A stretch of 8,029 nt of DNA from NCBI GenBank assembly GCA_946540705.1, contig CAMNJD010000542.1, forward strand, positions 1 to 8,029, in the 5' to 3' direction. Below, piece by piece: positions 1-5,018 of the stretch (within the stretch, counting starts at the first letter, position 1; every line of letters starts with the position of its first letter). The notes under the pieces are model-generated. The model was not told the origin of the DNA. It made no database searches and saw nothing but the letters and a program-made list of their open reading frames with translations. The position numbers were made by a program, and so were the translations under genes. This DNA is from an uncultured Ruminococcus sp. Lineage in GTDB: Bacteria > Bacillota > Clostridia > Oscillospirales > Ruminococcaceae.

Positions 1-1
1 T

Positions 2-70
2 GTAAAAGTCGTTGCTTATAGTAGTTTTAAGAAACTTCTATATGAGCGCAATCTTTCAGGAGACTCCTGA
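2..70 (+). CDS. Possible 3' end of a plus-strand gene entering from the left (very tentative)
   Basis: From base 2 a plus-strand frame is open for 22 codons and ends at a TGA at 68-70. The stop lies inside the right arm of a hairpin that is followed by a T-run, as would fit the last codons of a convergent gene. The visible residues end in LSGDS and carry no recognisable motif. An open run of this length occurs often by chance, so the only real support is the rightward-facing terminator overlapping the stop. The rest of the gene, if it exists, lies outside the window. Confidence 0.15.
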   Translation, partial: VKVVAYSSFKKLLYERNLSGDS

Positions 71-78
71 TATTTTTT
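56..78 (+). terminator. Hairpin with T-run, oriented for plus-strand transcription downstream of serA
   Basis: The arms TCAGGA (56-61) and TCCTGA (65-70) pair around a three-base loop and are followed by TATTTTTT (71-78). The T-run lies on the plus-strand side, which suits a convergent transcript arriving from the left. Read from serA, the hairpin is preceded by an A-run and followed by AAAG, so it would work only weakly as the serA terminator, though it may act in both directions. Confidence 0.5.
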
Positions 79-87
79 GCAATTTAA

Positions 88-1263
88 TCAGCCGATCACA
101 CGAACGCGGATCACATCGCCGATCGTCTTCAGTCCGTCAATGACGTCCTGAGAAATATCACCGGTCACGTCGATCATCGTGTAAGCATAGTCCTTACGGC
201 TTGCATTTACCATGTTCTCGATGTTCGCACCGGCCTTGCTGATTGCCCCGGTCAGGGAAGCGATCACACTCGGCACATTTTTGTGCAGCACGCAGATTTT
301 CTTGCCGACAGCGTTCATCTCAGCGTTCGGGAAGTTGACGCTGTTCTTAATGTTGCCGTTTTCAAGGTAGTCAACAAGCTCCTTCGCAGCCATTGCAGCG
401 CAGTTGTCCTCTGCTTCCTCGGTCGATGCGCCAAGGTGCGGAATTGCGATAACACCTTCCATACCTGCGGTCTTTGCGTTCGGGAAGTCAGTGACGTACT
501 TGCGAACCTTGCCGGACTTCAGCGCAGCCTCCATTGCCTCATCATCGACGAGCAGATCGCGGGCGAAGTTCAGGATAATGACGCCGTCCTTCATCATAGC
601 GATTGTCTCAGCATTGATCATCTTTTCCGTGCTGATGCTCGGGTCATCGTTCTTGACAAGCGGTGTGTGGACACTGATAATATCGCAGTTCTTGAAAATC
701 TCCTCACGGGTCTTGACATGGTGGATTGCTCTGGAAAGATTCCAGGCAGCCTCAACCGAGATGTACGGGTCGCAGCCGTAGACCTCCATGCCGAGGTTGA
801 TCGCCGCATTGCCGAGCGGGCCGCCAATTGCGCCGAGGCCGATGATACCGAGCTTCTTGCCCTTGATCTCAGTGCCTGCGAACTTGGACTTGCCTTTCTC
901 GACCAGCTTTGCGACATTCTCGTCGTCCTTCACGGTCTGTACCCAGTTGATACCGCCGACGATATCACGGGAAGCAAGCAGCATGCCGGCCAGTGCCAGC
1001 TCCTTCACGCCGTTGGCATTTGCGCCCGGTGTATTGAAGACAACAACACCTTCCTGTGCAGCTCTGTCAAGCGGAATGTTGTTGACACCGGCGCCTGCTC
1101 TTGCAATCGCGAGCAGATTGCTGCCGAACTCCATTTCGTGCATGACAGCAGAGCGGACAAGAATTGCATCCGGATTCTCAACACTGTCAGCGACCTGATA
1201 GTTGTCGCCGAGCTGTGCCAGGCCGACCGGAGAAATTTTATTCAAAGTCTGAATCTGAAACAT
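88..1263 (-). CDS. serA: D-3-phosphoglycerate dehydrogenase, short ACT-domain form
   Basis: This cytoplasmic enzyme oxidises 3-phosphoglycerate to 3-phosphohydroxypyruvate with NAD+, the first committed step of serine synthesis. The 391-residue protein has a split N- and C-terminal substrate domain (about 1-90 and 285-315) around a Rossmann domain with GLGAIG at 142-147, and D165 sits where the NAD-ribose-binding acid is expected. The family signatures N-F-A-R (R235 is the expected catalytic Arg) and IPHLGAST (H276 the catalytic His) are present. An ACT domain (about 322-391) ends the protein, as in forms regulated by serine or another amino acid. The usual DVFxxEP stretch reads TDFPNAK at 258-264, so the catalytic Glu is not where the E. 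coli enzyme has it. The start is an ATG with AAAGGA at 1274-1279, ten bases upstream. It is the last gene of the serC operon, 24 bases after the small membrane gene. Function is confident; allosteric behaviour is inferred. Confidence 0.96.
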   Translation of the reverse strand: MFQIQTLNKISPVGLAQLGDNYQVADSVENPDAILVRSAVMHEMEFGSNLLAIARAGAGVNNIPLDRAAQEGVVVFNTPGANANGVKELALAGMLLASRDIVGGINWVQTVKDDENVAKLVEKGKSKFAGTEIKGKKLGIIGLGAIGGPLGNAAINLGMEVYGCDPYISVEAAWNLSRAIHHVKTREEIFKNCDIISVHTPLVKNDDPSISTEKMINAETIAMMKDGVIILNFARDLLVDDEAMEAALKSGKVRKYVTDFPNAKTAGMEGVIAIPHLGASTEEAEDNCAAMAAKELVDYLENGNIKNSVNFPNAEMNAVGKKICVLHKNVPSVIASLTGAISKAGANIENMVNASRKDYAYTMIDVTGDISQDVIDGLKTIGDVIRVRVIG

Positions 1264-1287
1264 GGGAAAAACATCCTTTCTTATCAG

Positions 1288-1737
1288 TTAGCGGATACAG
1301 AAATACAGCACAGTCAAACCGATTGCAATGAACCAAAAAACAATACTGATCAGCAAGACCGGACTGACTCGCATCGGGGTTTGAGCAAGCGGATGCCCCG
1401 CAAGGAATGCTTCTCTGGGATGATCACCAAAATAAGTAACGGTTACTCTGCCGCCCAAATCCAGTTCTGGATATTTGGATAAAGCGGAACGCGCAATCTG
1501 ATTATGCAGCCGAACCTGCAATTTGGTACCATCGGGTAAATCAATACCAATGATCGGAACAACAATGCCGGCGACAGCATTCATCGCAGCAACTGCCAGA
1601 TTGGAAGAACGGACATTCCGATGTCCGATGACCTCTCCCTCTGTAAAGTGCGGATTTCTGTAAACAGTTTTCTGCTCCCAGATCCCATAAATCAGTGTAC
1701 CGATTCCACCCGACAGAAATACCAAAAGCCAAATCAT
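1288..1737 (-). CDS. Small two-helix membrane protein, DUF3592-like, inside the serC-serA operon
   Basis: This 149-residue protein has a hydrophobic helix at about 2-19, a soluble segment (20-123) and a second helix at about 125-147. The middle part has beta-strand character, with an IDLPDGTKLQVRL stretch near 65-77 and GRVTVTYFGDHP near 97-107. That pattern resembles DUF3592 proteins, whose function is unknown; the assignment is from the overall pattern and is not certain. Its ATG shares one base with the serC stop (TAATG), and there is no close Shine-Dalgarno, so translation probably depends on ribosomes finishing serC. serA follows 24 bases later, so all three genes should share one mRNA. 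By eye its codon choice (for example AAA for Lys) is less biased than in serC and serA, fitting a weakly expressed protein. No serine-pathway enzyme or transporter motif is visible. A role in serine export, sensing or envelope function would be a guess. Confidence 0.85.
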   Translation of the reverse strand: MIWLLVFLSGGIGTLIYGIWEQKTVYRNPHFTEGEVIGHRNVRSSNLAVAAMNAVAGIVVPIIGIDLPDGTKLQVRLHNQIARSALSKYPELDLGGRVTVTYFGDHPREAFLAGHPLAQTPMRVSPVLLISIVFWFIAIGLTVLYFCIR

Positions 1738-2822
1738 TATGCGTTCTCTGCCTCGAACTTCTTCATGAACTCGACGAGCTTCTCAACGCCCTCGATCGGC
1801 ATTGCGTTGTAGATCGAAGCGCGCATACCGCCGACAGTTCTGTGACCCTTGAGGTTCTCGAAGCCGGCAGCCTTTGCCTCAGCAACAAACTTCTTGTCGA
1901 GCTCCTCGTTGCCGGTGATGAACGGAACGTTCATCAGGGAGCGATCCTTCTTCTCTACAGTGCCCTTGAACAGCTTGCTCTGATCGAGGAAGTCATACAG
2001 AATCTTTGCCTTCTTCTCGTTGTGAGCCTTCATGCCCTCAAGGCCGCCCATCTTCTTGATCCACTTGAAGACCTTGCCGCAGATGTAGATGCCGTAGCAG
2101 GGCGGAGTGTTGTACAGGGAATCATTATCAGCCTGAATCTTCCAGTCGCACATGGTCGGGCAAGCCTTGAATGCAGGGCCGTCAGCGATCAGATCCTCAC
2201 GGACAATGACGATCTGCACACCGGCAGGGCCGACGTTCTTCTGCACGCCGCCGTAGACAACGCCGTACTTGCTGACGTCGATCGGCTCAGACAGGAAGCA
2301 GGAGGAAACGTCCGAAACGAGAATCTTGCCCTTCGTGTTCGGGAGCTGCCAGAACTTCGTGCCATAGATGGTGTTGTTCTCGCAGATATAGACATAGTCT
2401 GCATCCTCCGGAATATCCAGATCAGAGCAATCCGGAATATAGGAGAAGGTCTTATCAGCAGAGGAAGCAACTCTGACGACCTCGCCGTACTTCTCTGCCT
2501 CAGCAGCAGCCTTCTTTGCCCACTGGCCGGTGATGATGTAAGCAGCCTTGCCGTTCTTCATCAGGTTCATCGGAACCTCAGCAAAGACCAGCGATGCGCC
2601 GCCCTGCAGGAAGATGACCTTGTAGTTATCCGGAATGTTCATCAGGTCGCGGAGATCCTTCTCTGCTTCCTTGATGATCTGATCGTAAGCCTTGGAACGG
2701 TGGCTCATTTCCATGACGGACATACCGGTTCCGCGGTAATCCATCATTTCGTCTGCTGCTTCCTTCAGGACTTCCTCCGGCAGAACAGCCGGGCCTGCAC
2801 TGAAATTGTACACTCTGCTCAT
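1737..2822 (-). CDS. serC: Phosphoserine aminotransferase
   Basis: SerC is a cytoplasmic PLP enzyme that transfers the amino group of glutamate to 3-phosphohydroxypyruvate, giving phosphoserine and 2-oxoglutarate. The 361 residues match the usual family length. The N-terminus YNFSAGPAVLP is the family signature. The PLP site is readable: GGAS at 74-77, W101 expected to stack on the cofactor, D171 in the SDVSS motif, and the Schiff-base lysine K195 in GGVQKNVGPAG. H41-R42 and the late GGMRASIYNA (331-340) supply phosphate- and carboxylate-binding residues. The ATG has GGAGG at 2832-2836, nine bases upstream. It is the first gene of the operon: a strong promoter lies about 80 bases upstream, and the stop overlaps the next start. 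Lys and Glu codons are strongly biased to AAG and GAG, as expected for a highly expressed gene. The same fold can use related substrates in the pyridoxal pathway, but the adjacent serA supports serine synthesis. Confidence 0.97.
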   Translation of the reverse strand: MSRVYNFSAGPAVLPEEVLKEAADEMMDYRGTGMSVMEMSHRSKAYDQIIKEAEKDLRDLMNIPDNYKVIFLQGGASLVFAEVPMNLMKNGKAAYIITGQWAKKAAAEAEKYGEVVRVASSADKTFSYIPDCSDLDIPEDADYVYICENNTIYGTKFWQLPNTKGKILVSDVSSCFLSEPIDVSKYGVVYGGVQKNVGPAGVQIVIVREDLIADGPAFKACPTMCDWKIQADNDSLYNTPPCYGIYICGKVFKWIKKMGGLEGMKAHNEKKAKILYDFLDQSKLFKGTVEKKDRSLMNVPFITGNEELDKKFVAEAKAAGFENLKGHRTVGGMRASIYNAMPIEGVEKLVEFMKKFEAENA

Positions 2823-2831
2823 TGGTAATAG

Positions 2832-2836
2832 CCTCC
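2832..2836 (-). promoter_or_regulatory. Ribosome binding site of serC
   Basis: GGAGG on the minus strand lies nine bases before the serC ATG. It fixes the start codon and fits high expression. Confidence 0.85.
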
Positions 2837-2850
2837 ATTATTCATATTTC

Positions 2851-2895
2851 GGATTCAGAATAGCCAAAGGGATAGAGAATCCCCCCTGATATTCT
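2851..2895 (-). promoter_or_regulatory. serC leader with overlapping, competing pairings
   Basis: The predicted serC leader of about 75 bases can pair in several ways. GGGAT (minus strand 2883-2879) can pair with ATCCC (2873-2869) over a five-base loop. GGATTC (2882-2877) can instead pair with GAATCC (2856-2851), using bases of the first helix. AGAATA (2895-2890) can pair with TATTCT (2862-2857). The last two interleave, so they form either a pseudoknot or alternatives. No T-run follows, so it is not a simple transcription attenuator, and it matches no riboswitch class I recognise. Regulation is inferred. Confidence 0.35.
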
Positions 2896-2903
2896 TACTT
2901 ATT

Positions 2904-2932
2904 AGTATACTATTTTTTACCCCGGATGTCAA
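2904..2932 (-). promoter_or_regulatory. Near-consensus sigma-A promoter of the serC operon
   Basis: On the minus strand TTGACA (2932-2927) is followed after exactly 17 bases by TATACT (2909-2904), a perfect -35 box and a five-of-six -10 box. The start point should lie near 2897, giving a leader of about 75 bases before serC. An inverted repeat surrounds the -35 box. Position and orientation make it the promoter of serC, the membrane gene and serA. Confidence 0.88.
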
Positions 2933-2938
2933 GGGGTA
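2918..2938. promoter_or_regulatory. Inverted repeat centred on the serC -35 box, candidate operator
   Basis: TACCCC (2918-2923) and GGGGTA (2933-2938) form a perfect six-base inverted repeat with a nine-base spacer that contains most of the TTGACA hexamer. A repressor bound here would block RNA polymerase directly. The binding protein is unknown; the adjacent XRE gene is one candidate by proximity only. Confidence 0.4.
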
Positions 2939-2987
2939 TTCTGAAACATTGTGAAAAAAATAACGATTTTATGGAGGCGTCACAAAA

Positions 2988-3602
2988 TTATTCGTCTTTT
3001 GTCAGAACTTTCTTGTGAAAGTAGAACTTTCCGCAGCCCGGGCAGGTCATCTGTCTGGTGCGGTTGATATGCGGTGCAAAAAAGACCTGATAATACTTGG
3101 GAATCCAGACCTCGCCGCACTTGCCGCACTTGTAATATCCGGCGATCTGTTCGATTTTCAATGCAGCGAACATGCACGGGAAGAACTGCACAATCGCCGC
3201 GGCGACCAGCACAACCCGCAGCCATGTGCTCATCTGCACAAATGCCGCAACTAAAATTGCAGTGAACAAAAACAAACTCGAAATACAGCCCAGAAACACC
3301 TCCATATGCAGCAGCATCCTGTCGTTCTGTTCTTTTGCCTGACGCATTTCAAGCATGGTCTTTTCCGCGATTTCCTTGTAGTTTTTCATAGCGATTCTCC
3401 TTCCGTTGAGCAGGTCATTGACGGTGATGTCCAGTTCAGCGCAAAGGTCGAGCATGATCGAGGAATCCGGCATATTCTTTCCGGTCTCCCATTTGGATAC
3501 AGCGCGGTCGGAGACATTCATTTTCTCCGCAAGCTGTGCCTGTGTCATGCCCCGTTCCTTGCGGCATGCCGCGATGAATCCGCCAATCTGAATCTGATCC
3601 AT
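2988..3602 (-). CDS. XRE-family helix-turn-helix protein with two membrane helices and a C-terminal zinc ribbon
   Basis: The 204-residue protein starts with an XRE/Cro-type DNA-binding domain (about 8-66), with the recognition region MTQAQLAEKMNVSDRAVSKW at 19-38. After a charged linker come two hydrophobic helices (about 101-122 and 127-146), then a probable zinc ribbon with CGKC at 159-162 and CPGC at 187-190. A DNA-binding head at the membrane with a metal-binding tail suggests a membrane-tethered regulator that may sense metal, redox state or the envelope; the signal and targets are unknown. I chose the ATG at 3602 because AAAGGG lies about ten bases upstream and the helix-turn-helix begins soon after. 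An ATG at 3689 in the same frame would add 29 residues without domain character and would lie upstream of the likely transcription start. The gene stands alone between queH and serC with its own probable promoter. No clear terminator follows. Confidence 0.88.
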   Translation of the reverse strand: MDQIQIGGFIAACRKERGMTQAQLAEKMNVSDRAVSKWETGKNMPDSSIMLDLCAELDITVNDLLNGRRIAMKNYKEIAEKTMLEMRQAKEQNDRMLLHMEVFLGCISSLFLFTAILVAAFVQMSTWLRVVLVAAAIVQFFPCMFAALKIEQIAGYYKCGKCGEVWIPKYYQVFFAPHINRTRQMTCPGCGKFYFHKKVLTKDE

Positions 3603-3629
3603 ATTCGTCAATCCCTTTCGTTTGTGATT

Positions 3630-3652
3630 GGAGCAGCGTCTCTCGCTGTTCC
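3630..3652. promoter_or_regulatory. Imperfect dyad in the leader of the XRE gene, candidate autoregulatory operator
   Basis: GGAGCAGCG (3630-3638) and CGCTGTTCC (3644-3652) are complementary at eight of nine positions around the five-base loop TCTCT. It sits just downstream of the predicted -10 box and before the ribosome binding site. No T-run follows, so it is not a typical terminator. XRE regulators often bind dyads at their own promoters, so an operator is plausible, but an mRNA hairpin is equally possible. Confidence 0.4.
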
Positions 3653-3659
3653 TGCTCAT

Positions 3660-3688
3660 AGGATAGCACAAATCGCTCAAAATGTACA
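3660..3688 (-). promoter_or_regulatory. Probable promoter of the XRE regulator gene
   Basis: On the minus strand TGTACA (3688-3683), four of six to consensus, is separated by 17 bases from TATCCT (3665-3660), which is preceded by an extended -10 TGC. The start point would be near 3653, about 50 bases before the ATG at 3602. This is a moderate promoter and readthrough from queH cannot be excluded. Confidence 0.5.
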
Positions 3689-3712
3689 CGAACCGCTGGT
3701 TGAGTTACGTAT

Positions 3713-4363
3713 TTACGTTGTTTTCAGCTTCAATTCCCGCGCCGCTCTGCGTGCCTCCGCCTCCCGCAGCGACATCGGACAGCCGCAGTAATCCTGCCGG
3801 TAGAGCTCATACTGCGCCGAGAGCGCGACCGACCGCGCATATCCGCCCTGCTTTTTGAAGTCGGAGGGCAGGTATTCCACACCGCTCCCCTGCACCAGAC
3901 GTTCTCCGCATGCATTGATATACGGGGCGTTCTTATGCGGGCTGACCGTGAGGGTTGTCGTCACATAGTCGCAGTGATACAAGGCAGCAGCACGAACTGC
4001 CTCCCGCATCCGCTGCTCGATGCACCGTTCACAGCGCTCCCCCATTTCCGGCGTATCCTCAACGCCCCTGACCGCCTCCCAGAAAGGAGCGTCATCGTAA
4101 GGCGGAGCCAGCAGCGTGATCGGATGCGGGTGCGGCAGCTCTGCAAGAAGCTGCTTCTGCGTTGCAAGCCGCCGTTCAAACTCCTCTGCGGGCGCGATAT
4201 TCGGATTATAGTAGAACAGTATGATTTCAAAATAAGGGACGAGCTGTTCGAGTACCGCCGTGCTGCACGGCCCGCAGCAGCTATGCAGCAGCAGTCTCGG
4301 TACTGATCCTGCCGGAATTGCAGCGATCATCTGCTCCATTTCCGTGTGATACTGCCGCTTCAT
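3713..4363 (-). CDS. queH: Epoxyqueuosine reductase QueH (DUF208 family)
   Basis: QueH reduces epoxyqueuosine to queuosine at the wobble base of GUN-anticodon tRNAs, the last step of queuosine synthesis. It is the non-homologous substitute for cobalamin-dependent QueG. The 216-residue protein has the family cysteines: HSCCGPCS with C29, C30 and C33 near the N-terminus, CERC at 111-114, and YCGC with C193 and C195 near the C-terminus. These are expected to hold the iron-sulfur cluster and an additional iron site. FYYNPNIAP (50-58) and the TTTLTVSPHKN stretch (135-145) are also typical. The protein is soluble, without signal peptide or membrane helix. Its ATG overlaps the stop of the upstream gene as ATGA, so the two are translationally coupled. 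No other queuosine gene lies nearby. No clear terminator separates it from the XRE gene. Confidence 0.94.
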   Translation of the reverse strand: MKRQYHTEMEQMIAAIPAGSVPRLLLHSCCGPCSTAVLEQLVPYFEIILFYYNPNIAPAEEFERRLATQKQLLAELPHPHPITLLAPPYDDAPFWEAVRGVEDTPEMGERCERCIEQRMREAVRAAALYHCDYVTTTLTVSPHKNAPYINACGERLVQGSGVEYLPSDFKKQGGYARSVALSAQYELYRQDYCGCPMSLREAEARRAARELKLKTT

Positions 4364-4965
4364 TCCGCATCACCCCCGATTCGCTCAGCCTCATATTCCC
4401 AATTATCGGCATCCTTTTTATACATCGCAGACAGGCTGTATGTATCATTTTCATCGTCCAGACCTGCCTGTATCAGCATGAACACTGTAGAATCAGCAAA
4501 TGTTAGCTGAAACTCTGTTACAATAATCTGCTGTACGAGCGTACCGATTTCCGGAAGATTCTCCTCCTCATCGGCCGGCATTTCACGCAGCACCGCCTCA
4601 GCGAGCTTTCTCAGAATCCCGTCTGCATTCCGGTAGGCGAAATTCAGCATGCGAATGATCTCTGTGTCCTCACGCCCAGTATATCCGTAAACCGTCAGAC
4701 ATGAGGGTGCGGCACAGCCGAATTCCGGCAGCGTTATGTCATTTGCAGTCAGCGTTTCTGTAAAGCGGTCATGACTGGCAGAGATCGAGCCGAACAAAGC
4801 ATCAGTCAGCGTGATTTCCTTCACATTTTCAGAACGGTATCGTTCCTGCTCAGCTTTTTCGCGCCGAGATTTCCGAATACTGTTCATGAAGGACAGCACG
4901 GCAATGACGATAAACGGAAGGAACAGCAGAAATATAAACAGCAGTCCATTATGTATTTCGATCAT
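4360..4965 (-). CDS. Unrecognised membrane-anchored protein coupled to queH
   Basis: I do not recognise this 201-residue protein. It has one strong N-terminal hydrophobic helix (about 7-28), followed by a basic stretch (RKSRREKAEQER, 31-42) that fits the positive-inside rule with the C-terminal domain in the cytoplasm. The remainder (45-201) looks soluble, acidic and mixed alpha/beta, with three cysteines or fewer and no catalytic or metal-binding motif that I can name. The start is secure: AGGAG at 4973-4977 lies seven bases before the ATG. The stop overlaps the queH start as ATGA, so both proteins come from one message. The fakA hairpin ends only about ten bases before its ribosome binding site, leaving no room for a separate promoter there. 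Transcription must come from readthrough or from a promoter inside fakA. A link to tRNA modification rests only on this coupling. Confidence 0.85.
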   Translation of the reverse strand: MIEIHNGLLFIFLLFLPFIVIAVLSFMNSIRKSRREKAEQERYRSENVKEITLTDALFGSISASHDRFTETLTANDITLPEFGCAAPSCLTVYGYTGREDTEIIRMLNFAYRNADGILRKLAEAVLREMPADEEENLPEIGTLVQQIIVTEFQLTFADSTVFMLIQAGLDDENDTYSLSAMYKKDADNWEYEAERIGGDAE

Positions 4966-4972
4966 ATGTATG

Positions 4973-4977
4973 CTCCT
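4973..4977 (-). promoter_or_regulatory. Ribosome binding site of the gene upstream of queH
   Basis: AGGAG on the minus strand lies seven bases before the ATG at 4965. It begins about ten bases after the fakA terminator hairpin, so the two elements may influence each other. Confidence 0.8.
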
Positions 4978-4987
4978 ATCTATAACA

Positions 4988-5014
4988 GAAAAGGACGGGA
5001 TTCCCGTCCTTTTC
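4988..5014 (-). terminator. Strong hairpin terminator after fakA
   Basis: The arms GAAAAGGACGGG and CCCGTCCTTTTC form a perfect 12-base stem around a three-base loop, starting a few bases after the fakA stop at 5019. Each arm ends in a run of four A or T, so it can act on either strand. The T-run is short and interrupted (TTTTCTGTT), so some readthrough into the next gene is likely. Confidence 0.85.
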
Positions 5015-5018
5015 GCGA

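Noticed and set aside
17..42. Imperfect hairpin TATAGTAG ... CTTCTATA left of the serA terminator
   Set aside because: Eight AT-rich pairs with one mismatch and a ten-base loop, with no T-run; expected by chance in an AT-rich stretch.
283..1482. Long plus-strand open frame of 399 codons opposite serA
   Set aside because: It is antisense to serA and to part of the membrane gene, has low-complexity composition typical of a shadow frame, and shows no family motif. The minus-strand serA is unambiguous.
1695..2828. Plus-strand open frame of 377 codons opposite serC
   Set aside because: It arises from strong codon bias in serC on the other strand, is rich in Leu, Val and Asp in the mirrored pattern, and has no motif.
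2823..2897. T-box or known amino-acid riboswitch in the serC leader
   Set aside because: The leader is only about 75 bases, lacks a T-box signature and has no downstream terminator hairpin with T-run.
2949..2985. Inverted repeat TTGTGA ... TCACAA downstream of the XRE gene, considered as a terminator
   Set aside because: Six pairs around a 25-base loop, with the T-run inside the loop and not after the stem. It is too weak to call; the XRE gene has no clear terminator.
3603..3689. Longer N-terminus for the XRE protein from an ATG at 3689
   Set aside because: The extra 29 residues have no domain character and would start upstream of the likely transcription start. The ATG at 3602 has a good ribosome site.
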